DNA of 64,000 bases from Paenibacillus cymbidii (GTDB taxonomy: Bacteria > Bacillota > Bacilli > Paenibacillales > NBRC-103111). Location: positions 1 through 64,000 of the forward strand of contig NZ_SHLX01000023.1 of NCBI RefSeq assembly GCF_004764705.1, in the 5' to 3' direction. Position numbers and translations under genes: made by a program. Below, piece by piece: positions 1 through 10,000 of the stretch. The notes below the pieces were generated by a model. That model was given only the letters and a program-made list of their open reading frames with translations, was not told the DNA's origin and did no database searches. Positions within the stretch are counted from its first letter, which is position 1, and each line of letters starts with the position of its first letter.

Positions 1-23
1 TTTTCCGCTATAGTAGTCATCGA

Positions 24-76
24 GTAGGGTTCCTTTCTTGGTGACTTTGACCATCCCGAGAATACCCTACTTTTTT
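24..76 (+). terminator. Possible terminator of a gene left of the window
   Basis: A 7-bp perfect stem (GTAGGGT at 24-30 with ACCCTAC at 64-70) is followed directly by six T residues. The loop is long (33 nt), so folding is less certain than for a compact hairpin. It would end a plus-strand gene lying outside the window. Confidence 0.45.
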
Positions 77-77
77 G

Positions 78-312
78 TTGCCTGGCTAGGCTCCAAATCT
101 TGGTTACACACACTATTGTACGTCATCGGCGATAGCCCATTTTTGACGAAATAAGCCATAAAAGATGGCCTATTACGCCATCCCCTTGCGGTTCCGCGTT
201 AACCTGTCGCTTTGGGGAGGAAGCCCGCCTGCCGGCGTCGAATGATAAGCCGTTACAGTTGCGACAGATCTCATATTGTCCAAACGACCAGACAAAGAAG
301 GTGACCTGCAGT
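78..312. other. Upstream region of the first heparinase gene
   Basis: No coding region is seen here. It holds one complete palindromic repeat (147-177), a solo repeat arm (about 131-146) and the ribosome-binding site of the next gene (AAGAAGGTG at 295-303). No convincing -35/-10 pair is visible. Confidence 0.5.
147..177. repeat. Palindromic intergenic repeat, solo copy
   Basis: Arms AATAAGCCAT and ATGGCCTATT flank a short AAAAG-like loop. It belongs to the same family as the clusters at 3.3, 14.3, 54.7 and 63.2 kb. Confidence 0.7.
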
Positions 313-3192
313 ATGACACATGAACCGTTCAACACCGAATCTTATCGGGTCTGGGATACCGCGGCGGATTCCGAAATCGTCGTCCCGCTGCCGCCCGCGG
401 GCGACGAAGCGGTATTCCTCGCTTTGCCGCTCGTAGCTTCGCGCAAGTCGATGCTGTTCGTTGCCGCCTGCGTGCGCGATGCACAAGGCGCGGCCATTCA
501 CCAAACGGACATCGTGGTCGAATGGTCCGGGCCGGAAACGCTCCATTTGCTGATCCCGGAGCAGGCGCGGCGGGCCGCGCATACGCTGGCGCTCAAGGCC
601 GGCGACTACACGTTCGCCGGCACGACGCTGCAGATCGGCCGGCCCGTCTGGCTGGCGCAGAAGCCGCCCATCGCGGTGAACGCCGGCGAGAGCCTGCTCG
701 ACATATTCACGAGCGGCGGGTACTACGACGCCGCGATGTGGCAGCGGGAGTCGCTTTCGGGGGGAGCGGGAGTGTCCTCCGAACTGAAACGCGGATGGAA
801 CTACGCCATCCTGAAGCTGAACGTGCCGCTTGGCGAGCCGGGCGGAGCCGCCGCTTATGCGCGCGCGTACGATCACGACATCGGTGACTGTCAGGCGCTG
901 ATCGTTTGCGCCTCGGTCGTGCAGTCGCTGCGCTTCGGCGTCAGCGCCGAAATCGACGGCTCGCTCGTGCCGCTGATCGTCGGCCGCCAGGGAGCGGGTA
1001 CGGAAGAAATGCGCGTACCGATCGCCGGCCGCCGGTTGACGCGGATCGTCGTTCATGCCGAAGCCGAAGCCCCGGGCGATTATCTGGCGCATTTGTACTG
1101 GTTCATGCTGGAGCGCAAAGGGGCGGAACCCGGGCAAGCAAACGAAGTGACCGGCATGCCCGACATTCCAGCTCCGGAGCGGCTCCCGTCCGGCCTGCCG
1201 AAGCTGACGGCGGGGCTGCTGTTCGGGGAGGAGGAGCTGGCACGGCTGCGGCAGTCGATCGCGGACGGCGCCGGCCGCCGCTTCTATGAGGAGATTGTCG
1301 CCGAAGCCGAAGCGAATGCCGATTATCGGCCGGAATCGTATGTCGGGACGTACTTTCCCGTCTACTGGGCGAATCAGGGTGTCGAGCGCGCTTCTTCGCC
1401 GAACGAAGAAACGCGCAAGTGGTTCAGCACGCTCGTGTACAACGGGCTCGTTTATTTGCTGAGCGGCGACCTGAAGCACGGCTTGCTCGCCAGAAGGGCG
1501 CTGCTGGCCGCCATTTCCTGCCGGGAATGGTGCGGCGGCTTTATTTGCCGCATCCCGCGCGGGATTACCGGCTACCGTGCCACGTTCATCGAGTCGCATG
1601 TGACACAGGCGGTGGCGCTTGCTTACGATTTTGTCGGCAGCCTGCTTTCGGACGAGGAGATGCGCACCGTCGAAGACGCCGTATATGAAAAATCGCTGCC
1701 TGCGCTCGATATGTATTTGCGCCGCAATCGCGAGGGGTACTTGCTGAACAGCAACCAGGGAGCCGTCTACGGGATGGGCATCGTTTACGCCTGCCTTGTC
1801 GCCGGCCGGAGCCACCCCGATGTTCGGCCGATTCTGGAGCGGCAGTCGGCATGGCTGCGGCGGATGCTCGGCAATTATTTCAAGCCGGACGGCACGACGG
1901 GCGAAGGCATGATGTATTGGGAATACACGACCCACTATGCGGTGGAAAGCTTGCTGCTGCTCTCCCGGCATCATGGAGCGGCCGTTGCGGAGCTGGCGCC
2001 GTCGCATTTGAAAGAGTCCATGAGCTACGTGCAGCACATGCGCTCGCTGGACGGCGGCGCGCTCAGCTTCCTGCCGCTCGGCGATTGCCGGGCGGAGCGG
2101 TTTCGCTTCATGGGGCCGTCGCTGCTGTTTTTTGCCCGCTACTATGCGGACCCGGCGGCGCACTGGATGTGGAGCAACTATTATGATGTGCCTCATCTGC
2201 CGGGCAGCTCGTTTTTCGGCGCGGAGGAAAGCACCGGCCAATATACGTCGAACGGCCTGCTGACGCTGCTGCTGCACGAGGAGCGCGAGGCCGCGGCTCC
2301 GGAATTGCCGGACTTCCGCCGTTTCGATTGCGATCGGATCTTCTGGCGCACCGGATCGGCCGAGTCCGACATCTTGGTGTTTTTTGAAGGCGGCAAGCAA
2401 ACGTTCGAGCATACTCATTTCGACAAAGGCCATTTTGCTATCCAGGCGTTCGGCGACTACGTGGCGGCGGATCCCGGCATGCTGCATTACGACAAGCCGG
2501 AGCATGTGCAATACGTCCGGTCGACGTATCACAACATCGCGACGATTCGCGGCGCCAACCAATCGTATCGCGATGCGGAGCATGCCGTTGTGCTGCGGGA
2601 GTGCGAGGACGGGGAAGACGTACAGTATTTGCTTGCCGATCTGGCAAACAGCTACAAGGAGCTGGAGCGGTATGACCGGACACTGCTGTTCGTGCGGCCG
2701 CACTATGTCGTTGTGCTGGACGAACTGGCGGCCGCCGGCGGCGGCATGGAATGGAACTTCCACAGCCGCGGCGCATTTCGCGCGGCCGGGCCCGGTTGCT
2801 TCGTCGCCGAAGGAGCCAAGGCCGGCTTGGCGCTTCGCTATGCTTGCGACGTGCCGCTCCGCGAACGGTTGGACGGTTACCGCGACGACGAGCGCAACGT
2901 CACGCACAAGCTGGAGCTGTGCCCGGACCCGGCGGCGACGGCGATGAACATAGCGGCGATTATCGCGCCGTATCCGCTTGCCGGCAGCCAGCCGTCGATC
3001 GGCGTTACGTGCGAGCCGGTGACTGGCGGCGCTGCATTCACCGTTTCCGGTCCGTGGGGCAGCGACCGGGTGATCGTGCGGCTCGGGCAGCGGCAGCCGG
3101 TGTGGCAAGGGGAGCCGACCGCCGGTCGGGTCACGGTTGTCCGCGACGGCGCCGATGGCGGCATCGGCAGCTGGAAGCGTTCGTTTGGCTGA
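313..3192 (+). CDS. Heparinase II/III family protein, cytosolic paralog 1
   Basis: This 959-residue protein resembles heparinase II/III-type polysaccharide lyases, which cleave uronic-acid-containing glycans by beta-elimination. About 310 residues of unrecognised N-terminal region precede an alpha-helical toroid (roughly 320-640) and the C-terminal beta-sheet domain. The beta domain contains FEHTHFDKG near residue 700, followed by GDYVAADPG and YHN, as expected for the heparinase C-terminal domain. No signal peptide is visible, so it probably acts on imported oligosaccharides. The ATG at 313 is chosen over an in-frame TTG at 259 because AAGAAGGTG lies nine bases upstream and the paralog within 7062-10871 starts at the equivalent point. 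The two paralogs are similar over their whole length. Substrate is not determined by sequence. Confidence 0.85.
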   Translation: MTHEPFNTESYRVWDTAADSEIVVPLPPAGDEAVFLALPLVASRKSMLFVAACVRDAQGAAIHQTDIVVEWSGPETLHLLIPEQARRAAHTLALKAGDYTFAGTTLQIGRPVWLAQKPPIAVNAGESLLDIFTSGGYYDAAMWQRESLSGGAGVSSELKRGWNYAILKLNVPLGEPGGAAAYARAYDHDIGDCQALIVCASVVQSLRFGVSAEIDGSLVPLIVGRQGAGTEEMRVPIAGRRLTRIVVHAEAEAPGDYLAHLYWFMLERKGAEPGQANEVTGMPDIPAPERLPSGLPKLTAGLLFGEEELARLRQSIADGAGRRFYEEIVAEAEANADYRPESYVGTYFPVYWANQGVERASSPNEETRKWFSTLVYNGLVYLLSGDLKHGLLARRALLAAISCREWCGGFICRIPRGITGYRATFIESHVTQAVALAYDFVGSLLSDEEMRTVEDAVYEKSLPALDMYLRRNREGYLLNSNQGAVYGMGIVYACLVAGRSHPDVRPILERQSAWLRRMLGNYFKPDGTTGEGMMYWEYTTHYAVESLLLLSRHHGAAVAELAPSHLKESMSYVQHMRSLDGGALSFLPLGDCRAERFRFMGPSLLFFARYYADPAAHWMWSNYYDVPHLPGSSFFGAEESTGQYTSNGLLTLLLHEEREAAAPELPDFRRFDCDRIFWRTGSAESDILVFFEGGKQTFEHTHFDKGHFAIQAFGDYVAADPGMLHYDKPEHVQYVRSTYHNIATIRGANQSYRDAEHAVVLRECEDGEDVQYLLADLANSYKELERYDRTLLFVRPHYVVVLDELAAAGGGMEWNFHSRGAFRAAGPGCFVAEGAKAGLALRYACDVPLRERLDGYRDDERNVTHKLELCPDPAATAMNIAAIIAPYPLAGSQPSIGVTCEPVTGGAAFTVSGPWGSDRVIVRLGQRQPVWQGEPTAGRVTVVRDGADGGIGSWKRSFG

Positions 3193-3218
3193 TAAGGCGG
3201 CGTGCTGACAGCTCAGGG

Positions 3219-3259
3219 CGAGCTCTCATCGGATACAATCCGGTGGGGGCTCGTCTTTT
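3219..3259 (+). terminator. Rho-independent terminator after heparinase paralog 1
   Basis: An interrupted stem (CGAGC with GCTCG, then CATCGGA with TCCGGTG around a TACAA loop) is followed by TCTTTTAT. It lies 27 bases after the stop codon. Confidence 0.6.
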
Positions 3260-3300
3260 ATGGCACTATTGCGGCCGCGGCATCATGCCGGGCCGGGTAA

Positions 3301-3499
3301 CGAAAATAGCCAATGAAAAATGGCTTATTTGCCCGATTTGGCCCCCCTCGTCGGAAATAGCCAGTGAAAACATGGCTTATTTGCCCAGCTAGGCCCCCAA
3401 ATCATGTAATTTAGTCGAAATAGCCAGTGATTTCACTGGTTATTTTGGAGCGGCTGCCCGCTTTTGGGGAAATAGGCAATAAAACATGGCCTATTTGCA
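3301..3499. repeat. Cluster of four palindromic intergenic repeats
   Basis: Four imperfect palindromes lie at about 3301-3331, 3353-3384, 3416-3448 and 3469-3498. Two subtypes alternate: arms like AATAGCCAGT/ACTGGTTATT and arms like AATAAGCCAT/ATGGCTTATT. Loops of 3-6 bases are A-rich. They are spaced 20-35 bases apart and have no coding capacity. Confidence 0.75.
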
Positions 3500-3646
3500 A
3501 GACGCTTCATCGAAGCGGCACAAAAGCGAATTTGTTGGTTGGCGGAGGGGAGAATACCGCGCGTTGTGCAACGTGTCTGCTTTGAGAGGGTTCAAACAGG
3601 GGCGGGGGCGGGAGTGGAGAGCCGAACATGTTGTCAGGTTCGTGCA

Positions 3647-3729
3647 GCCCGCTATCCCCTTCGCTCAGTCTGAAACGGGTTGTCCGCTCCGGAACTTCCT
3701 TTCTGCCCGCTATCCCCTTGGCTCAATCT
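3647..3729. repeat. Two inverted copies of the GGGATA-core repeat
   Basis: A 25-bp motif beginning GCCCGCTATCCCCTT occurs at 3647-3671 and 3705-3729 with two mismatches. Its reverse complement matches the direct motif found four times at 3853-4130. Confidence 0.65.
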
Positions 3730-3816
3730 CAAGCCTTAACAACCTCTATCCCAATTCAAGAAAAGTGCCCCTACAATGCAGTGACAGCATTCAGGTACAC
3801 ACTTCAAACTCGATAC

Positions 3817-3846
3817 TAACTAACTCCAACTAACTCCAACTAACTC
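3817..3846. repeat. 10-bp tandem repeat
   Basis: The decamer TAACTCCAAC is repeated nearly three times in a row just before the 160-bp tandem duplication. Confidence 0.75.
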
Positions 3847-3852
3847 AAAATT

Positions 3853-4172
3853 GAGTCATTGGGATAACCAGCAAATACGTATTTCAGTCGACCACTGCCC
3901 CTCACTCCCCTCCTTTCCCCGTATGCTCGCCGCTGCACCAATCTGAGTCAAGGGGATAACCAGCAGACGCAACTGCTGCAGAGATATACTCACGCTCGCC
4001 ACCACGCCAGCATGAGTCAACGGGATAACCGGCAAATACGTATTTCAGTCGACCACTGCCCCCTCAATCCCCTCCTCTCCCTCATGCGTTCACTGCAGCA
4101 CCAGTCTGAGCCAACGGGATAACCAGCAGACGCGAACTGCTGTCGAGATATTACTACGCTCGCCACCACGCA
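3853..4172. repeat. Tandem duplication of a 160-bp unit with GGGATAACC motifs
   Basis: Two units (3853-4012 and 4013-4172) align end to end. Each holds two copies of a motif close to GAGTCAACGGGATAACCAGC, at 3853, 3945, 4013 and 4108, alternately followed by AAATACG or AGACGC. The second unit is about 80 percent identical to the first by eye. No function is evident. Confidence 0.7.
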
Positions 4173-4511
4173 GCCTTACAGCAGCAGCAGTTGGTGAGTA
4201 GTGGACGATATAAGGCCGATTTCAGTCTCACGATAGAGCGGGACAACTACCGTCGCTTAACCCGACACATGGAGCGGAGAGGGGGAGACGGTTCGCCGGA
4301 ACTTCTTCGAACTGCTTCGATAGGAGTTTTCTTGCCCGTATCTGCGCCAGAGCCCCTTCGCGGCAATGCCTTGCAAGCCTCGCCGGCGCTCCGGCCTTCC
4401 CGTGCACGGCAGCGACAAGCTCTCCCCTCTCCAAGCGCGACAGGTGCATAGGCGCCAATTAGCGCCAAACGCAGCGAAATCGCGCCAAAACCCCGCTGGC
4501 CGTCCGCGGTA

Positions 4512-4576
4512 TAATCGATTTGTCCATATAATAAGCCTATTTCTATATATGCCAATTACTTCGTTTCCCCTACAAT
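4512..4576 (+). promoter_or_regulatory. Promoter and likely AraC operator of the GH4 operon
   Basis: A box starting CGATTTGTCCATA at 4515 is followed 56 bases later by a TACAAT -10 element (4571-4576). The position expected for -35 (4548-4553) is poor, as in activator-dependent promoters. The same box stands 55 bases ahead of the -10 element upstream of the DUF4838 gene at 12164. This supports a shared activator, most simply the AraC protein at 10890-11807. Confidence 0.6.
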
Positions 4577-4620
4577 AAAAAACAGGTTCATTATTATGTC
4601 CATATTGCGAGGGATCACTC

Positions 4621-6015
4621 ATGAACAGAAAAATGGTTCTGATCGGAGCGGGAAGCTCCATGTTTACGCAAGGTCTCGTGGCCGACTTGTTGCGCAGCCC
4701 GGGACGGTTCCACTGGCACCTCGCCTTGGTGGACACCGATCCGCGCGCGCTTGATTCGATTACGAAGCTGTGCCGCAAAATGATCGCCGCCAAACAAGGA
4801 AATATCGAGCTGACATCCTCGACGGATCGCACGGATGTGCTGGCCGGCGCCGATTACGTCGTTTGCACGATTGGGGTAGGCGGCCGCCGCGCCTGGGAGC
4901 AGGACGTCTTCATCCCGCGCAAATACGGCGTGTACCAGCCGGTGGGCGACACGGCGATGCCGGGCGGCATTTCCCGCGCCATGCGGATGATTCCGGCGGT
5001 CATCGATATCGTGCGCGATGTGCAGCGCTATTGCCCGCAAGCGGCTTTTTTCAACTACTCCAACCCGATGACGATCATTTGCCGCGCAGTTGCCAAGGCG
5101 ACCGGCTTCCCGGTGGCCGGGCTGTGCCACGGCGTACACGATTCGGAACGCCATGTCGCCGAATTAACCGGTCTTGACCGCAGCAAATTTACCGCTACGT
5201 CGGTCGGTCTTAACCACCTGACGTTTATGTACGATTTCCGCTACGACGGCCAGGACGCCAAACCGCTGGTCAAAGAGCGGTACGAAGCGCTCAAGAGCGG
5301 CGGCGTCGATTATACGAATGTCGGCACGATGTTCCGCGAAATGGGGCAGGAAGCGCCGAAGATCGGCAATCCGTTCGCCTGGTCGTTCTTCGAGGCGTAC
5401 GGCGCTTACGCGGCTCCGGGCGACCGGCATGTCGTCGAATTTTTCCCGGAACGGTTTCCGGAAGGCATCTATTACGGCAAAAAATTCGGCATCGACGGCT
5501 ACTCGTTCGAAAAGGTGATCGATTACGGCGACCGCATCTACGACCGGATGGATGAGCTCGGCCAGGCCGAAGGGCCGCTGCCGGACGATTTTTTCGAGAA
5601 GCTGAGCGGAGAGCACGAGCAGTTGATGGAAATTATCGACTCGATCGAAAATGACAAGCGCCACGTGTTTTCCGTGAATATGCCAAATCGCGGGGCGGTG
5701 CCGAATTTGCCGCACGACGCCGTGATCGAATTGCCCGGCGCCGCAACGGCCCGCGGGTTCGCCGCGCTGCAAACGCTCGACTTCCCGGACACGCTTGCGC
5801 AATTGCTCGCGAAGCCGCTGGCCATTGCCGAGCTGACGGTAAGCGCCGCGCTGCAGGGCGACCGCCAATTGTTCGTGGAAGCGGTCATGCTTGGCGGCTA
5901 CCTGAACGACCGTGCGGCCGCAGAAGCGATGGTCGACGATCTGATCGAGGCGCAGAAGCCGTATTTGCCGCAATTTAAATTCAAGGGAGGCGCGACTCAT
6001 GTATCACACGTATGA
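4621..6015 (+). CDS. GH4 family glycosidase, alpha-glucuronidase-like
   Basis: This 464-residue protein belongs to glycoside hydrolase family 4, which uses NAD and a divalent metal in an oxidation-elimination mechanism. The N-terminal dinucleotide site reads LIGAGSSMF (residues 7-15). FNYSNPM (144-150) and GLNHLTF (196-202, metal-binding His199) are typical. The family-diagnostic motif is CHGV (Cys169-Val172). In GH4 the CHGx form is associated with alpha-glucuronidases, while CHSV marks alpha-galactosidases. The gene is first in an operon with the SIS and kinase genes, which fits cytosolic hydrolysis of a uronic-acid-containing oligosaccharide. A GAGGGA ribosome-binding site precedes the ATG. 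Exact substrate remains inferred. Confidence 0.85.
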   Translation: MNRKMVLIGAGSSMFTQGLVADLLRSPGRFHWHLALVDTDPRALDSITKLCRKMIAAKQGNIELTSSTDRTDVLAGADYVVCTIGVGGRRAWEQDVFIPRKYGVYQPVGDTAMPGGISRAMRMIPAVIDIVRDVQRYCPQAAFFNYSNPMTIICRAVAKATGFPVAGLCHGVHDSERHVAELTGLDRSKFTATSVGLNHLTFMYDFRYDGQDAKPLVKERYEALKSGGVDYTNVGTMFREMGQEAPKIGNPFAWSFFEAYGAYAAPGDRHVVEFFPERFPEGIYYGKKFGIDGYSFEKVIDYGDRIYDRMDELGQAEGPLPDDFFEKLSGEHEQLMEIIDSIENDKRHVFSVNMPNRGAVPNLPHDAVIELPGAATARGFAALQTLDFPDTLAQLLAKPLAIAELTVSAALQGDRQLFVEAVMLGGYLNDRAAAEAMVDDLIEAQKPYLPQFKFKGGATHVSHV

Positions 6016-7057
6016 AGAAACGTTCGGCCAGCACGAAAGCCTGAAGCGTACGTTCGCGTATGTCATCGGCCAGGAAGACCGGCTGCGCGCGGCGTTCGGC
6101 GGCTGGGCACCGCAGGAAATCGTCTTTCTCGGCTGCGGCTCCAGCTACTGGGGCGCGCTTGCGGCGCACGTGACGATGGAAGCGGCGACCGGGATCAAGA
6201 GTTATGCCGTCACCAGCGGCGATGTTGTGCTGAACAGCGAGTTTTACCAGCAAGCGTACAAAAAGCCGCTGATTATCGCGCCTTCCCGTTCCGGCTCGAC
6301 GTCGGAAACGGTGCGTGCGATCAACTTCCTGAAGGAAGAATACGGATGTCCCGTGCTGACGGTCGTCGAGTATGCGGACAGCCCGCTGGAGGCGTTGGCC
6401 GACGTCAGTCTGTTCCTCCCGTGGTGCAACGAAACCGGCGTCTGCCAGACGCGTTCGTTTAATAATTTGTACATGGTGTCGCTGCTGCTTGCCGGCATTT
6501 TCGGCGGCGACCGCGGGCTGATCGACGAGGTGGACCGTTATGTAAACGAAGCGCAGGCGGCGATCGAACGGACGCGTCCGGCGATCGAAGCGTTCGTGAA
6601 CGCGCAGGCGAACTGGACGAACGCGGTGGCGCTCGGCAGCGGCAGCCAGTTCGGCATCGCCTGCGAAGGCGCGCTCATTCTGATCGAAGTGGCGCAAGTG
6701 CCGGCGTCGTACTACATGACGCTGGAGCTTCGGCACGGCCCGATGGTCATGGTCGGCGGCGACACGGCCGTATTCCTCTTCAGCGGCGCCAAGGACGCAA
6801 GTCTGCGCAAGCTGGAGGAAGATTTGGCCCGCGATTGCGGGGGCAAACAGGCTGCGGTCGTGGCGTTGTGCGACGTGGCGCCGTTCGCCGGCGCGGATGT
6901 GGTGTTCGAGCTGGGCTACCCGGCCAGAAGCGAAATTGTGGCGCTGTTCGGCAGCTATGTCATGCAAGGCATGGCGTACTACAAAGCCGTCAAAAACGGC
7001 GTCAATCCCGATGCGCCGGCGGGACTGTCCCCCTGGATCCGCATCGGGCAAAATTGA
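5999..7057 (+). CDS. SIS domain sugar isomerase/deglycase-like protein
   Basis: This 352-residue protein has two SIS phosphosugar-binding domains, as in the C-terminal half of GlmS, AgaS and FrlB. The first contains FLGCGSSYWGA (about residues 42-52) and the sugar-phosphate loop PSRSGSTSET. The second contains GSGSQFGIACEGAL and a catalytic-type ELRHGP segment. The tail NPDAPAGL resembles the end of the GlmS isomerase domain. The ATG lies inside the GH4 gene (17-bp overlap) with GGGAGG upstream, so translation is probably coupled. With the adjacent PfkB kinase it likely processes an amino sugar or ketose phosphate, by analogy with the frlB/frlD pair. The exact reaction is not known. Confidence 0.82.
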   Translation: MYHTYEETFGQHESLKRTFAYVIGQEDRLRAAFGGWAPQEIVFLGCGSSYWGALAAHVTMEAATGIKSYAVTSGDVVLNSEFYQQAYKKPLIIAPSRSGSTSETVRAINFLKEEYGCPVLTVVEYADSPLEALADVSLFLPWCNETGVCQTRSFNNLYMVSLLLAGIFGGDRGLIDEVDRYVNEAQAAIERTRPAIEAFVNAQANWTNAVALGSGSQFGIACEGALILIEVAQVPASYYMTLELRHGPMVMVGGDTAVFLFSGAKDASLRKLEEDLARDCGGKQAAVVALCDVAPFAGADVVFELGYPARSEIVALFGSYVMQGMAYYKAVKNGVNPDAPAGLSPWIRIGQN

Positions 7058-7061
7058 TCCC

Positions 7062-10000
7062 ATGAGCAAAACCTACGATGTGCTGACGGTAATGGACCTG
7101 TGCGTCGATACGCTGCTGCGCGGCGACGACGTGACGCCGGAGTTTGGGCAGAAAGAGAAGCTTGTCGAAGGTTACGCGATCGAGATGGGCGGTTCGTGCA
7201 GCATTTTTGCTTGCCAGACGGCCAAGCTCGGGCTGACGACAGCCGGCATCGGCGTCGTCGGCGACGATATCGCCGGTCGCATTGTGCTCGACAATTTGCG
7301 GCAGGCGGGCGTTCGCACGGAGTTGGTCGAAACGGACCCGGCCCGGAGAACGGGCTTCAGCGTCGCGCTGTGCAAGCCGGACGACCGGGCGATTCTGACG
7401 TATATCGGCACGATCGACGCGGTGGAGCTTGAGCAGGTGACGGAGGAGCGGCTTCGCGGCATCCGGCATTTGCATATCGGCAGCTACTTTCTGATGAAGC
7501 GGCTGCAGCCGCACTGGCCGGACATCGCCCGCACGGTTCGGCGGTTCGGCGGCACGGTCAGCCTCGATACGAACTGGGACCCGGAAGAAACATGGGACAG
7601 CGGCTTGTGGGAGCTGCTGCCCCACGTCGATATATTTCTGCCCAACGAAAGCGAGCTGAAACGAATCGCCAAAGCCGACACGGTGCAGGCGGCGGTGGAG
7701 AAGCTGCAGCCGTTCGTGCCGATCATCGCGCTGAAGCAGCGGGAGAAAGGGGCGACCGCCTTCTGCCGCGGCGAAGTGTTTCACGCTTCCGCGTTCCCGG
7801 TCGACGTCGTCGACGAGGTGGGGGCCGGCGACAGCTTCGACGCCGGTTTCGTGTACGGCTTTCTGTCGGGGCAGCTGATCGCGGAATGCCTGCGGCTCGG
7901 CTGCGCCTGCGGCAGCATGAGCACGCGCGGCGCCGGCGGCACGGCCGGACAGGCGACGCTGGCGGAGCTTGAGGCGATGAACAAGCGCCATCATCCTTTA
8001 GAGCAAAGAAGGGCGACCATGGACATCAAGCCTGATATCGATATCGACTGTGCTATCGTTTGGGAGACGGAACGGGAGCGGGAATTCGCCTTGGCGCTGC
8101 CGCAAGCGGAGCCGCTGTCGCGGTTTCTCGCCTTGCCGGTTCATTCCTCGCGCAAATCGATGCTGTTCGTCGGAATCGCGGTCAAGGACGAGCACGGCGC
8201 CGAAATCCATCGGACGGAAGCGGTCGTGGAATGGGCGGGGACGGAGACGCTCCACCTGCTGTTTCCCGCGGCGGTGCGCGAAGCGGCGCATACGCTGGTG
8301 CTGAGCGCCGGGGAAAGCACGTTCGCCGGCACCGTGCTGCACATCGGGAGCCCCGAATGGCGGGAGCAGCGGCCGCCGATTCCGGTGAACGACGGGGAGA
8401 GTTTGCTCGATATTTTTATGAATCGGGCTTTTTACGAGCTGGACATGTGGCACAAGGAACCGACAGGTTCGCCCGCTTCCGCGGCGATCGGCGAGCTGAA
8501 GCAGGAATGGAATTTCGCCGCGCTGCGGCTGTTGGTGCCGAAGCGCGAGCTCGGCGCGTCTGTCGCCTTCTCGCGCAAATACGACCAGTCGCTCGCGGAG
8601 ACGCAGGCGTTCGCCGTATGCGTATCGGTTGTGCCGACGGCGCGCTTCAGCCTGAACGCGGTCATCGACGGCAAAGAAGTGGCGCTGGTGGTGGGACGTC
8701 CCGGCGCCGGGCTGGAGGAAATCCGCGTCCCGATCAGCGGCGGCAAGCTCGAGCGGGTGACGATCCGGCTGGATGCCGAGAGCAGCGGCGAACACGTGGC
8801 GCACTTGCTGTGGTTCATGCTGGAGCGGCGGGGCGCCGACCCGGCGCGGTCGCACGAAGTGACCGGCATGGACGACATCGCGCCGCCGGCCGCGGTGCCG
8901 GACGGCTTGCCCAAGCTCGCCGCCGGGCTGCTGTTCGGCGAAGCCGAATTGACGCGGCTGCGCCAAACGATTGCTTCCGGCAAGGGGCGGCGGCTGTATG
9001 AGGAGATTCTCGCCGAGGCGGAATCGAACTTGTCGTATCGGCCGGAATCGTATGTGGGCCGCTACTTCCCGGTTTACTGGGGCGGCCAGGGCATCGAGCG
9101 GCTGTCTTCGCCTTACCAGGAGACGCGCCGCTGGTTCAGCGCGCTTGTCTACAGCGCGCTCGCTTATGTGCTCGGCGGCGAGCTGAAGCACGGCTTGCTC
9201 GCCCGCAGGGCGCTGCTCGCCGCGATCCGGTGCGAAGAATGGTGCGCCGGCTTCGTCAGCCGCATCCCGCGCGGCATCACCGGCTATCGCGCGACGTTCA
9301 CGGAAGCGCAGCTGACCCAGGCTGTGGCGCTTTGTTACGATATGATCGGCGGGCTGCTGTCGGACGAGGAGAAGCGGGCGGTCGAAGACGCGATCTACGA
9401 CAAATCGCTGCCGGCGCTCGACATGTACATGCGCCGCAACCGCGAAGGCTACTTGCTGGAGAGCAACCAGGGCGCCGTTTATGCGCTGGGCATCGTGTAC
9501 GCCTGCCTCGTTGCGGGCCGCAGCCATCCGGACGCGCTGACGATTCTCGAACGGCAATCCGCCTGGTTCCGGCGCATGCTGAACGGCTACTACAAGCCGG
9601 ACGGCACGACCGGCGAAGGCATGGCGTACTGGGAGTATACGACGCATTTTGCGCTGGAGGCGCTGCTGCTGCTTGCCCGCAACAGCGGCGAGGAAGTGAG
9701 CGCGATTGCGCCGCCGCAGTTCAAAGAGTCGATGCGCTATGTGCAGCACATGCGCTCGCTGGACGACAGCGCGCTGACCTTCCTGCCGCTCGGCGACAGC
9801 CGGGCGGAGAAGTTCCGGTTCATGGGGCCGTCGCTGCAGTTTTTTGCCCGGTACTACGGCGATGCCGCGGCCCACTGGATGTGGAGCCGGTATTACGATG
9901 TGCCGCATCCGCCGGCCAGCTCGTTCTTCGGCCAGGAGCAAGGCACCGGCCAGTACACGTCGAACGGCTTGCTGACGCTGCTGCTGCTGGAGGAGCGCGA

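Larger units (their letters stand above)
3260..4511. other. Long repeat-rich intergenic region
   Basis: About 1.25 kb carries no gene I can support. It holds four palindromic repeats (3301-3499), two inverted and four direct copies of a GGGATA-core motif, a 10-bp tandem repeat, a 160-bp tandem duplication and three GCGCCAA direct repeats (4452, 4462, 4482). Short open frames occur but lack ribosome-binding sites and recognisable protein features. Confidence 0.7.

Noticed and set aside
276..286. ATTGTCCAAA resembling the AraC box
   Set aside because: It lies directly before the ribosome-binding site and has no -10 element at the 55-base distance seen in the two accepted sites.
271..3108. 945-codon minus-strand frame opposite heparinase paralog 1
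   Set aside because: Composition is that of a shadow frame and the plus-strand protein has clear lyase motifs. The similar frame at 7998-10808 mirrors paralog 2 for the same reason.
3301..3499. Possible CRISPR array
   Set aside because: Repeats are imperfect palindromes of two kinds with variable spacing, spacers are not uniform, and there are no cas genes.
4191..4451. Short plus-strand frame of 86 codons
   Set aside because: No ribosome-binding site, repeat-like composition and no protein features; treated as intergenic.
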